Below, piece by piece: positions 42,962 through 51,569 of a stretch of 64,000 bases of DNA. The position numbers and the translations under genes were made by a program. Source of the DNA: Chitinimonas_A lacunae (GTDB lineage Bacteria > Pseudomonadota > Gammaproteobacteria > Burkholderiales > Chitinimonadaceae); the NCBI RefSeq assembly GCF_042650885.1, contig NZ_JBHSBU010000001.1, positions 3,038,001-3,102,000 on the forward strand. The letters run 5' to 3'. Position 1 is the stretch's first letter; every line of letters begins with the position of its first letter. Under the pieces are notes generated by a model. It saw only the letters and a list, made by a program, of their open reading frames with translations, did no database searches and was not told where the DNA came from.

Positions 42962-44437
42962 ATGCCACAAGCGATTCTTGCCATCGATCAGGGAACGACC
43001 AGCAGCCGCGCCATGCTGTTCGACCGTGCCGGCCAGGTGCTGGCGCGGGCACAGCGCGAATTGACCCAGCACTATCCGCAGGATGGCTGGGTCGAGCACG
43101 ACGCCGAACAGATCTGGCAGGACACGCTGACGGTCTGCCACGAAGCGCTGGCCCAATACGACGGCGATGTCGCCGCAGTCGGCGTCACCAACCAGCGCGA
43201 AACCACGGTGATCTGGGAACGGGCCAGCGGCCGGCCGATCCACCATGCCATCGTCTGGCAGGACCGCCGCACCGCCGACTGGTGTCGCGCCCGCCATAGC
43301 CATGACATCGAATCGTGGCTGTCGCAGAAAACCGGGCTATTGCTCGATCCTTACTTCTCTGCCACCAAGATCGCCTGGCTGCTCGAACATATCCCCGGGG
43401 CCCGGGCCGCCGCCCAACGGGGCGAACTGGCGTTCGGCACCATCGACAGCTGGCTGATCTGGCGCCTGACCGGCGGCCGGGTCCATGCCACCGACGCCAC
43501 CAATGCCTCGCGCACCCTGCTCTACAACCTGAGCCGGAGCGACTGGGATAACGATCTGCTGGCCTTTTTCCAGATTCCGCGCGCCCTGCTGCCCGAGATC
43601 CGCGACTGTGCCGCCGACTATGGCACGACCGATCCGGCGCTGTTTGGCCGTGCCCTGCCGATCCGTGGCGTCGCTGGCGACCAGCAGGCGGCCACGGTCG
43701 GCCAGGCTTGCTTCAGCCCTGGGATGGTCAAGTCCACCTATGGCACCGGCTGCTTTATGGTGATGAACACCGGCGAGCAGATCGTCCACTCGAAAAACCG
43801 CCTGCTCGCCACGCTTGCCTACCGGCTCAATGGTCGCTCCACCTATGCGCTCGAAGGCAGCATCTTTATCGCCGGCGCGGCGGTGCAATGGCTGCGCGAC
43901 GCAGTGAAGCTGATCGGCAGCGCAGCCGAATCCGAACAATGGGCCCGCGCTATCGACTCGACCCACGGCGTCTATCTGGTACCGGCCTTTACCGGACTCG
44001 GCGCACCGTATTGGGACCCGCGTGCCCGCGGCGCCATCATCGGGCTGACGCGCGATTCGGGCATCGGCGAAATCGTCCGCGCCGCACTCGAATCGGTCTG
44101 CTACCAGACCCGCGACCTGCTCGAAGCCATGCGGGCCGATGGGGCGCAACTGCCGGCGGCACTGCGTATCGACGGCGGGATGGCGGGCAACGACTGGGTA
44201 ATGCAGTTCCTGGCCGACCTGCTGGCCACCCCGGTCGAGCGACCGTCTATCACCGAGACCACGGCACTCGGGGCCGCCTATCTGGCAGGGCTGGGCGCCG
44301 GGCTTTACCGCGATCTCGACGAGCTGGCCGGCCTGTGGACCCGCCAGCAGCGCTTTGAGCCGACCATGCCGGCCGAATCGCGCCAGATGCTTTATCGGGG
44401 GTGGTTGGAGGCGGTGGGAAGGGTACGCAGCAGATAA
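42962..44437 (+). CDS. glpK: Glycerol kinase
   Basis: A protein of 491 aa, full length. N-terminal phosphate loop IDQGTTSSRAMLFD (residues 8-21), the FGGY-family motif GTGCFMVMNTGEQ and the C-terminal LRIDGGMAGNDWVMQFLADLL are intact. It phosphorylates glycerol to glycerol 3-phosphate for GlpD. The ATG at 42962 is the conserved start; a longer frame reaching back to 42866 lies in the divergent promoter region. Confidence 0.97.
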   Translation: MPQAILAIDQGTTSSRAMLFDRAGQVLARAQRELTQHYPQDGWVEHDAEQIWQDTLTVCHEALAQYDGDVAAVGVTNQRETTVIWERASGRPIHHAIVWQDRRTADWCRARHSHDIESWLSQKTGLLLDPYFSATKIAWLLEHIPGARAAAQRGELAFGTIDSWLIWRLTGGRVHATDATNASRTLLYNLSRSDWDNDLLAFFQIPRALLPEIRDCAADYGTTDPALFGRALPIRGVAGDQQAATVGQACFSPGMVKSTYGTGCFMVMNTGEQIVHSKNRLLATLAYRLNGRSTYALEGSIFIAGAAVQWLRDAVKLIGSAAESEQWARAIDSTHGVYLVPAFTGLGAPYWDPRARGAIIGLTRDSGIGEIVRAALESVCYQTRDLLEAMRADGAQLPAALRIDGGMAGNDWVMQFLADLLATPVERPSITETTALGAAYLAGLGAGLYRDLDELAGLWTRQQRFEPTMPAESRQMLYRGWLEAVGRVRSR

Positions 44438-44523
44438 ACATGCTTTTCGTCCATTTGCGTCTCCAATTCCGTAGATAAATGGACAGAAAAATTTCCATTG
44501 AGCCTCGAACCCTACCATTAAAA

Positions 44524-44545
44524 ATACCCCGCCAAAGCGGGGTAT
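44524..44545 (-). terminator. Terminator of the glycine-zipper gene
   Basis: ATACCCCGC and GCGGGGTAT form a 9-bp stem with a CAAA loop. On the minus strand it is followed by TTTTTAA, so it terminates the gene at 44615. Two more GC hairpins (44552-44571 and 44575-44590) precede it in that transcript. Confidence 0.75.
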
Positions 44546-44614
44546 GAGGAACCGGGGTAAGGGAGCCCCGGCTAAGGCAGCGCCACTGCCTGTCCGTTGC
44601 GGGAGATTGCCGTT

Positions 44615-45073
44615 CTAGCGACGGTCGTAGCGGTCATACCGGTCATAACCATGACCATGACGGTGATGCCGGTGATGCCGATGATGGTGGCGATGTCCGC
44701 GTCCGCGTTCTTCGATGTAGATCACGCGCGGCGGCGGCGGTTGGACATAGATGGGCCGGGGCGGCGGCTCGACGATCACTTGGGGCGAGCGGTCATCCAC
44801 GTAGATCACCCGCTCGGTCGGCGCCAGATAGACGGTTTCGCGCACCACGGTACGGTCGCCCGAATGGTGATGGTGGCGGGAAGCTGCCGCCGCACCGATC
44901 GCGCCACCGACCGCACCACCGATAATGGCGCCGTCACGCCCATCGATCTGATGACCGATGGCCGCACCGAGTGCACCACCCAGGGCACCCCCGGCGACGG
45001 CCCGGCCCGAATCGCCGGCCTGGGCGAGCGGCGCGCCGGCCAACAGAGCTAGCAGCAGTAATTGCTTGACCAT
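44615..45073 (-). CDS. Exported glycine-zipper protein with His/Arg/Tyr-rich tail
   Basis: A protein of 152 aa. Signal peptide (KQLLLLALLAGAPLAQA), then a glycine-zipper segment (GGALGGALGAAIGHQIDGRDG and GGAVGGAIGAAAAS), then a Pro-rich linker (VEPPPRPIYVQPPPP) and a C-terminal low-complexity region of about 30 residues made of HH/R and YDRYDR repeats. Glycine-zipper exported proteins sit in or near membranes; the His-rich end could bind metal. Its role is unknown. Divergent from the SWIM cassette. Confidence 0.82.
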   Translation of the reverse strand: MVKQLLLLALLAGAPLAQAGDSGRAVAGGALGGALGAAIGHQIDGRDGAIIGGAVGGAIGAAAASRHHHHSGDRTVVRETVYLAPTERVIYVDDRSPQVIVEPPPRPIYVQPPPPRVIYIEERGRGHRHHHRHHRHHRHGHGYDRYDRYDRR

Positions 45074-45204
45074 CGTCGTTCCTTTCCTGGTATCTCGGTT
45101 TGCGATGGGGCCAGTTTCGCGGCAAGGCACTGAATGCAAGCTGAACGTTGTACGGTAGTTTTGCCGGCCCACCGAGATTTCCTGGGTCAGCGCAAGCCGG
45201 TGGA

Positions 45205-45210
45205 TATAAT
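45205..45210 (+). promoter_or_regulatory. Consensus -10 element for the SWIM cassette
   Basis: A perfect TATAAT lies 28 bases before the GTG start at 45238. This supports GTG rather than an upstream start, because a start codon before it would fall outside the transcript. The -35 match is poor. Confidence 0.55.
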
Positions 45211-45237
45211 GCAGCGGTCATCGCCAACGAGCCCGCC

Positions 45238-46554
45238 GTGACTGACCTGACTTCCCAACAGATACTCGAACTCGCGCCCGACAGCGCTTCGGCCAAGGCC
45301 GGCGAAGGACTCGCCCGGCGCGATAAATGGCAAACCCTGGGTTATGACAGCGCCGCCGTCTGGGGCGAATGCCAAGGCAGCGGCAAAAACCCCTACCAGA
45401 CCCAGGTCGCCCTCGATGGCCCGACCTTCCGCTGCTCCTGTCCTTCACGCAAATTTCCCTGCAAACATGGTCTCGCGCTGATGCTGCTGCATAGCCGCGA
45501 CCGCAGCCATTTCGGCCAGGGCGAGCAGCCCGACTGGGTCAGCAGTTGGCTGGCCGGCCGCAGCCAGCGCGCCGAAGCGCGCCAGGCCAAGGCGCAGCAG
45601 CCGGTCGACCCGGCCGCGCAGCAAAAGCGCCAGCAGCAGCGCGAAGAGCGGGTCGAACGCGGTATCGAGGAATTCCGTGTCTGGCTCGACGACTTGGTCC
45701 GCACCGGCTTTGCCCAGGCGCGCAACCAGCGCTACGCCTACTGGGACGATGCCGCCGCCCGGCTGATCGACGCTCAGGCGCCGGGCCTGGCCGCCCTGGT
45801 GCGGGCGCTGCCCGAATCGTTCAGCCGACCCGACTGGCAAGCCGCGCTGCTGACGGCGCTCAGCCGGCTGCATCTGCTGCTCGAAGCCTACTCGCGTCTC
45901 GATCAACTACCCGAAGCGCTGCACCACGATATACGCCAGCAGATCGGCTGGCCGCTCGATGTGCAGGCGCTGAGCAGCCAGGACGGCGAGCGCGGTCATT
46001 GGCTGGTGCTGGGCAGCCGGATCGAGCAACAGGAAATCGTGCGCGAGCGCCGCACCTGGCTGCGTCATGCCGATGGCCGGCTGGCGCTGCTGCTCGATTT
46101 CGCCCCGCTGTCGCAGTCGCTCGCGCCAGGCTGGCCGCCCGGACAGTGGCTCGATGCCGAACTGGTCTTTGCGCCCAGCGCCGTACCGCTGCGTGCCGTG
46201 CTCAAACAGGCCAACAGCCTTTCTTCCCACTCTGCCCCCCTGCCTGACGGCGACGATGCCGCCACCATCCATGGCGATTTCGCCAGCCAGCGCAGCGCCC
46301 TGCCCTGGTTGCGGCGTCGCGCCTATTGCCTCGAAGCCACCCCGGTCGAGCAGGATGGCATCTGGTCGCTGCGTGACCGCCAGGGTCAGTTGCTGCCACT
46401 GGCTTTGCCGTGGAACCGCAATCCCTGGCATTTACTGGTGCGCAGCCGGGGCCGTCGCCTATGGATAAGCGGCGAATGGGACGGCGAAGCCTTCCGCCCG
46501 CTGTCCAGCCGCGAAGCGCAGGGCTGGTTCGGCCTCAGCGAGGATGAGGTATGA
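45238..46554 (+). CDS. SWIM zinc-finger protein (YehQ-like)
   Basis: A protein of 438 aa with a GTG start. The SWIM motif Cys66-x-Cys68-x6-Cys75-x-His77 (FRCSCPSRKFPCKHG) lies near the N-terminus, followed by a Gln/Ala/Arg-rich coiled segment and a large domain with no further motif recognised. SWIM fingers bind DNA or protein. It is the first gene of a five-gene cassette; its stop overlaps the next start (ATGA). The same partners surround YehQ in E. coli. Confidence 0.87.
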   Translation: MTDLTSQQILELAPDSASAKAGEGLARRDKWQTLGYDSAAVWGECQGSGKNPYQTQVALDGPTFRCSCPSRKFPCKHGLALMLLHSRDRSHFGQGEQPDWVSSWLAGRSQRAEARQAKAQQPVDPAAQQKRQQQREERVERGIEEFRVWLDDLVRTGFAQARNQRYAYWDDAAARLIDAQAPGLAALVRALPESFSRPDWQAALLTALSRLHLLLEAYSRLDQLPEALHHDIRQQIGWPLDVQALSSQDGERGHWLVLGSRIEQQEIVRERRTWLRHADGRLALLLDFAPLSQSLAPGWPPGQWLDAELVFAPSAVPLRAVLKQANSLSSHSAPLPDGDDAATIHGDFASQRSALPWLRRRAYCLEATPVEQDGIWSLRDRQGQLLPLALPWNRNPWHLLVRSRGRRLWISGEWDGEAFRPLSSREAQGWFGLSEDEV

Positions 46555-48086
46555 ACGTCAATGATTACTGGCAACAACTGACCGTACAGGCCCTGGTCGG
46601 TGCCGGCCGTCAGCCCTTGCCGCCAGCGCCCGCTGAACTGGCGGAACTGCTCGGCGACCCCCAGCGTGCCGCCGAACGGGCGCTGCTCGACGCGGCCGTA
46701 TTGAGCCGCGGCTATCTCGACGCCCTGAGCCAGCCACAGCGGCACCAAGGCGCCGAACCGGCCGGCGCGCCCGACGAGAACCTGCCTGAGGCCAGTGCAG
46801 CGGCCCAGTCGCTGCTGCAGCAGCTATTGCACCTCAAGCGGCGCGATCTGCTGGAGCAATGGATCGACCAGGCGACCCGGCGCGGCCTGCTGGCCGCAAC
46901 CGACTCCCTGTCCAAATTGCTTGAGCTGGGCCGGCAGGACCGCTCGCTGCGACCGTTGCTGCTGCCCGTGCTCGGTCAGCACAGCCGCTGGCTGGCGCAA
47001 TACCATCAGGCCGGAAGCTGGCTGAGCGAAGCGGCCGTGCCCGACTCGATCGATGTCGGCGACGAGACGCTGTGGCGTCAGGGCACCCCGCAGCAGCGGC
47101 TGGCCTGGCTGCAACAGGCCCGTCGGCACGATCCGGCCGCCGCCCGGGAAGCACTGGCTGCGGTGCTGACGCAGGAGCGGGCCGAGACCCGGGAAATCCT
47201 GCTGGGCGGCCTGGCGGTGGCACTGGGTCCCGACGACGAGACGTTGCTGGAGAAATCACTCGGCGACCGCTCGCGAGCCGTGCGGACGACCGTCGTGCAA
47301 CTGCTGGCCCGGCTGCCCGATTCGGCCTGGCAGCGCCGAATGCTCGAGCGTGTCGGCCACTGGCTTCGCTACGACCCGGACACGCACCAATTGCTGGTCG
47401 AATTGCCCAGCGCCTGCCCGGCCGATCTGTGCCGCGATGGGGTCGAGGAGCTGGCGCCCAGCAGCAGCGGCGAACGGGCCTGGTGGCTGCAACAGGCGCT
47501 CAGCCTGCTCGCGCCTGCCGTGCTCTGCCGCCGGCTCGGGCTCGATCGCGCCAGTCTGTATCAGCTCGCCAGCGCCACCGAATGGCAGCAGACCCTGCAG
47601 ATCGCCCTGGCCAATGCCGCCTTGCTCCATCAGGACGCCGAGATGGCCGAGTTGCTGCTGGCGCAGGATGAACACTGGGCCGAGCTGTTCGGGCTCCAGG
47701 ACGCCGCCACGCAGTACGTCTATCTCCAGCGCGTGCTGAGCGCCACGCCGACCAGCCGGCGCGCCACGCTCAAGCATGTCCGGCCGGTGGTCTACGCCTA
47801 CCGCCACGACTGGGACCGCCCGCTCAGCGAGCTGATGCTCGATGTGCTGCTCAATCTGACCAGCACGGATATCGAGCAGCAAGGTGGCCAGTACCGGCTC
47901 CTTGCCCTGTTCGAACATCTGTCGGCCCGGCTCGAACCGCACTGCGTCTTGGCGCGCGTTGCGGCGATGCCGCCCGAAACGCGCCAGTCGCTCGACCTTC
48001 TGCTCGAGCCGCTGCTCAGCAGCGCCAATCTGCGCAGCCAGTTTGCCGCCGCCTTTCCTGAACCCCTACTTGAGAGCCCACGATGA
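46551..48086 (+). CDS. DUF5691 family protein
   Basis: A protein of 511 aa, mostly helical and Leu/Ala-rich. The repeated alpha-helical pattern (LLQQLLHLKRRDLLEQWID, LGGLAVALGPDDETLLEKSLGDRS) looks HEAT/armadillo-like. The family occurs with SWIM, MoxR, DUF5682 and VWA genes in actinobacteria and proteobacteria. It is translationally coupled on both sides (ATGA overlaps at 46551 and 48083). A scaffold role is inferred. Confidence 0.75.
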   Translation: MNVNDYWQQLTVQALVGAGRQPLPPAPAELAELLGDPQRAAERALLDAAVLSRGYLDALSQPQRHQGAEPAGAPDENLPEASAAAQSLLQQLLHLKRRDLLEQWIDQATRRGLLAATDSLSKLLELGRQDRSLRPLLLPVLGQHSRWLAQYHQAGSWLSEAAVPDSIDVGDETLWRQGTPQQRLAWLQQARRHDPAAAREALAAVLTQERAETREILLGGLAVALGPDDETLLEKSLGDRSRAVRTTVVQLLARLPDSAWQRRMLERVGHWLRYDPDTHQLLVELPSACPADLCRDGVEELAPSSSGERAWWLQQALSLLAPAVLCRRLGLDRASLYQLASATEWQQTLQIALANAALLHQDAEMAELLLAQDEHWAELFGLQDAATQYVYLQRVLSATPTSRRATLKHVRPVVYAYRHDWDRPLSELMLDVLLNLTSTDIEQQGGQYRLLALFEHLSARLEPHCVLARVAAMPPETRQSLDLLLEPLLSSANLRSQFAAAFPEPLLESPR

Positions 48087-49162
48087 CTGAGGTTTTGCGT
48101 CAACACGCCGAACAGCTCTATGCCGAAGAACTGGCCGAACTGGCCCGCCGCGACGAACGGCCACGGCCACCGAACTGGAAGCTGTCGCCCTGGGCCGTCG
48201 TGACCTATCTGCTGGGCGGCAGGCTCGACAACGGTTTCGAGATCAGCCCCAAATACATCGGCGAGCGCCGCCTGATGGAAATCGCCGTCGCCACGCTGGC
48301 CACCGATCGCGCCCTGCTGCTGTACGGCGTGCCCGGCACGGCCAAGAGCTGGGTCTCGGAACATCTGGCCGCCGCGATCGCCGGCGACTCCACCCTGCTG
48401 ATCCAGGGCACGGCCGGCACCTCCGAAGAAGCGATGCGTTACGGCTGGAACTACGCCCGTCTGCTCGCCGAAGGCCCAAGCCCGGCCGCGCTGGTGGAAA
48501 GCCCGCTGATGCGCGGCATGCGCGAAGGCCGGCTGGTGCGGCTCGAAGAGCTGACCCGGGTGCCGGCCGATGTGCAGGACACGCTGATTACCGTGCTGTC
48601 GGAAAAGACCCTGCCGGTGCCTGAACTCAATATCGAAGTCCAGGCCGCCAAGGGCTTTAACCTGATCGCCACCGCCAACAACCGCGACAAAGGCGTCAAC
48701 GAGCTGTCGAGCGCCTTGAAGCGCCGCTTCAATACCGTGGTGCTGCCGCTGCCGGACAGCCTGGAGAGCGAAGTCGAGATCGTGCAGCAACGGGTGGCCT
48801 CGCTTACCCGCACGCTCGAACTGCCGGCCGAGCCGCCGGCGCTCGAACAGATCCGCCGCGTGGTCACGGTATTCCGCGAACTGCGCAGCGGCGCCACCGC
48901 CGACGGCAAGACCCGGCTCAAGAGCCCGACCGGCACCCTGTCCACTGCCGAGGCGATTTCGGTGGTCGGCCATGGCCTGGCGCTGTCGGCCCATTTCGGC
49001 GACGGCAGCCTGACTGCCGCCGACCTGGCCGCCGGCCTGCTCGGCGCAGTGATCAAGGACCCGGTGCAGGACAAGGTGGTCTGGCAGGAATACCTCGAAA
49101 CCGTGGTCAAGGAACGCGACGGCTGGAACGATGTATACCGCGCTTGCCGTGAAATCAGCTAA
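48083..49162 (+). CDS. MoxR-type AAA+ ATPase (YehL-like)
   Basis: A protein of 359 aa. Walker A GVPGTAKS (residues 82-89), a Walker B-type GRLVRLEELTR, sensor-1 LIATANNRDKG and the arginine-finger SSALKRRFN are all visible. MoxR ATPases act with VWA partners as metal-chelatase-like or chaperone-like remodellers, usually loading cofactors or switching a target. It is followed by a 142-base AT-rich gap before the DUF5682 gene, the only break in the cassette. Confidence 0.92.
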   Translation: MTEVLRQHAEQLYAEELAELARRDERPRPPNWKLSPWAVVTYLLGGRLDNGFEISPKYIGERRLMEIAVATLATDRALLLYGVPGTAKSWVSEHLAAAIAGDSTLLIQGTAGTSEEAMRYGWNYARLLAEGPSPAALVESPLMRGMREGRLVRLEELTRVPADVQDTLITVLSEKTLPVPELNIEVQAAKGFNLIATANNRDKGVNELSSALKRRFNTVVLPLPDSLESEVEIVQQRVASLTRTLELPAEPPALEQIRRVVTVFRELRSGATADGKTRLKSPTGTLSTAEAISVVGHGLALSAHFGDGSLTAADLAAGLLGAVIKDPVQDKVVWQEYLETVVKERDGWNDVYRACREIS

Positions 49163-49304
49163 GTCCGCTGGCGGAGTTATATAGAAAATATCCTGCAAAA
49201 TCATTGCAAGCATATTTGCTGGATATATAAAAAATATCTATTTATCTGCCAAATAACCATTGAGAGGCCAGCGTCCTTGCGGCGCTGCCTCCGGAATGTC
49301 CGCC
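49163..49304 (+). other. AT-rich spacer inside the MoxR-VWA cassette
   Basis: This gap is about 65% AT in its first 95 bases, against about 33% in the flanking genes. It contains an inverted repeat ATATCC (49193) ... GGATAT (49221) and a TATAAA-like element. It probably carries a second promoter for the DUF5682 and VWA genes. Confidence 0.45.
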
Positions 49305-51569
49305 ATGTCCCATCGCGTTTTCGGCATCCGCCACCACGGCCCGGGCAGCGCCAAGCGTCTGGTGCAGGCGCTCGATGCCTACCAGCCCGATATCGTCCTG
49401 ATCGAAGGACCGCCCGAAGGCGACAGCCTGATCGAGTGGGCGGCCCATCCGCAAATCAAGCCGCCGGTCGCGCTGCTGGTGTACGCCGAGGACTCGCCCG
49501 GCAATGCCTCGTTCTACCCCTTCGCCGAGTTCTCGCCCGAATGGCAGGCACTGCGCTATGCCGCCCGCCAGGCCGTACCGGCGCGCTTTATCGATCTGCC
49601 GGTGGCCATCCGTCTGGCCAGCCGGCTGGCCGAAGATGAAGAGGACAACCCGGCGACCCCGCTCGATGACGAAGTCTGCGCAGAAGGCGACGACGATGAC
49701 ACCGAGGCCGAGACGACGCCTGCGGGCGACCCGCTCGACGCCCTGGCCGCGCTGAGCGGCGATGTCGACGGCGAAGCCTGGTGGGACCGGCTGGTCGAGC
49801 GCAGCCATCATGGCGAAGACCTGTTCGAGGCCGTCGGCGAGGCGATGGCCGCCCTGCGCGAGCAGCACGGCTGGCTGCGACCCGATGAGGCACAGCGTGA
49901 GGCGGCGATGCGCCAGGGCATTCGTCAGGCCGACAAGGAAGGGTTCAGCCGGATCGCCGTGGTATGCGGCGCCTGGCATGCGCCGGCGCTGAGCGAGCTG
50001 CCGCCGGCCAGGCAGGATCAGGCACTGCTCAAGAATCTGAAGAAACTCAAGACCACGGCGACCTGGGTACCGTGGACCAATCAACGGCTCGGTTTCGCCA
50101 GCGGTTATGGCGCCGGGGTCGAATCGCCGGGCTGGTACCGCTTTCTGTTTCGCCATAACGCCGACGGCGCCGACTTCAGCGCGCGCTGGCTGACCCATGT
50201 GGCGCGGCTGCTGCGCAAGCAAGGTCTTGGCGCCTCCAGCGCCGAGGTGATCGACGCGGTGCGGCTGGCCGAGCAGTTGGCCCAGCTTGGCGGACGCAGC
50301 CGGCCCGGGCTGACCGAATTCCAGCAGGCGGCGCGCGCGGTGTTCTGTCTGGGCGACGATCTGCCGCTGCGGCTGGTGCAGGAGCAACTGATCGTCGGTC
50401 AGGCCATGGGCAAAGTACCCGACGATATGCCGGCAGCGCCGATTGCGCGCGATCTGGCCGAGCGGCACCGCAAACTGCGGCTCAAGCCCGAGGCCGCCCA
50501 GCGCGACCTCGAACTCGATCTGCGCCAGCACAACGATCTGGCGCGCAGCGAACTGCTGCACCAGTTACGGCTGATCGAGGTGCCGTGGGGCCAGTCGCCC
50601 CATAGCAGCGGTCGCGGCACTTTCCGCGAGCACTGGCGCTTGCAGTGGCAGCCGGAATTCCCGATTGCCCTGGTCGAAGCGGGCCGCTGGGGCTCGACGG
50701 TGCGTGACGCCGCCCGCGCCCGGCTGCTCGAACGCGCCGAGGCCGCCACGCTGGTCGAACTGACCGAACTGCTCGACCAGGCCTTGCTGGCCGGACTCGA
50801 CGATTGCGTGGCGCCGCTGCTGCAGCGGGTCGATGCGGTGGCGGCGCAGCATGCCGATACCGAACATCTGCTGCGAGCGCTGCCAAGGCTGGTCAAGATC
50901 AGTCGCTACGGCACGGTGCGGCGTTTCGACCAGCAGGCGCTGGGCCATATCGTGGCCGATCTGACCACCCGCGCCTGCATCAGCCTGCCGCTGGCGGCCC
51001 AGGGACTCAACGACGATGGCGCCCGCGCCCTGCTGGTCGGCATCGACGCGGTCGACCATGCGCTGGCCACGCTCGATGACGCGGCGCTGCTCGATCTCTG
51101 GACCGACGCGCTGGGCCGCTTTGACCGCATCAACGATCTGCATGGCCTGCTCGGCGGCCGGGCGCTGCGTCTGCGGCTCGACCATGGCCGGCTTGACGGC
51201 GAAACGGCCGGCCGGGCACTGGGCTTTGCCCTGAGCGACCCGCAGCCCGAACGCGGCGCCGACTGGATCGAAGGCTTCGTGCGCGGCAGCGGGCTGGTGC
51301 TGGTCCACGATGACCGGCTGTGGGGCTTGATCGATGACTGGTTGCAGCAGTTGTCGCCCGAGGGGTTTGTGGCGGTATTGCCGCTGTTGCGGCGTGCCTT
51401 TGCCCAGTTCGAGGCGGGCGAGCGGCGCCAGCTCGGCGAACGCGCCCGGGCGCCGCGCCAGCGGCGTCAGGTGGCGATGACGCCGTCCGAACAGATCGAC
51501 GTCGAGCGCGCCCGTGCCGCCCTGCCGCTGCTGGCCCGGATGCTGGGCCTGAAGGAGCTTTCGCAATGA
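49305..51569 (+). CDS. DUF5682 family protein (YehM-like)
   Basis: A protein of 754 aa. It begins with the family signature VFGIRHHGPGSAKRLVQALD and IVLIEGPPEGD, then an acidic low-complexity stretch (residues about 115-145), then a long helical region. The start at 49305 is chosen because the conserved motif begins there; an in-frame ATG nine bases earlier is possible. It corresponds to E. coli YehM in position. Biochemical role unknown. Its stop overlaps the VWA start (ATGA). Confidence 0.8.
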   Translation: MSHRVFGIRHHGPGSAKRLVQALDAYQPDIVLIEGPPEGDSLIEWAAHPQIKPPVALLVYAEDSPGNASFYPFAEFSPEWQALRYAARQAVPARFIDLPVAIRLASRLAEDEEDNPATPLDDEVCAEGDDDDTEAETTPAGDPLDALAALSGDVDGEAWWDRLVERSHHGEDLFEAVGEAMAALREQHGWLRPDEAQREAAMRQGIRQADKEGFSRIAVVCGAWHAPALSELPPARQDQALLKNLKKLKTTATWVPWTNQRLGFASGYGAGVESPGWYRFLFRHNADGADFSARWLTHVARLLRKQGLGASSAEVIDAVRLAEQLAQLGGRSRPGLTEFQQAARAVFCLGDDLPLRLVQEQLIVGQAMGKVPDDMPAAPIARDLAERHRKLRLKPEAAQRDLELDLRQHNDLARSELLHQLRLIEVPWGQSPHSSGRGTFREHWRLQWQPEFPIALVEAGRWGSTVRDAARARLLERAEAATLVELTELLDQALLAGLDDCVAPLLQRVDAVAAQHADTEHLLRALPRLVKISRYGTVRRFDQQALGHIVADLTTRACISLPLAAQGLNDDGARALLVGIDAVDHALATLDDAALLDLWTDALGRFDRINDLHGLLGGRALRLRLDHGRLDGETAGRALGFALSDPQPERGADWIEGFVRGSGLVLVHDDRLWGLIDDWLQQLSPEGFVAVLPLLRRAFAQFEAGERRQLGERARAPRQRRQVAMTPSEQIDVERARAALPLLARMLGLKELSQ

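Noticed and set aside
44630..44710. Tandem repeat considered as a CRISPR-like array
   Set aside because: The short repeats encode the His/Arg/Tyr tail of the glycine-zipper protein and lack spacers of uniform length.
47798..49213. Long antisense frame across the DUF5691 and MoxR genes
   Set aside because: Spans two coupled real genes and has no domain features.
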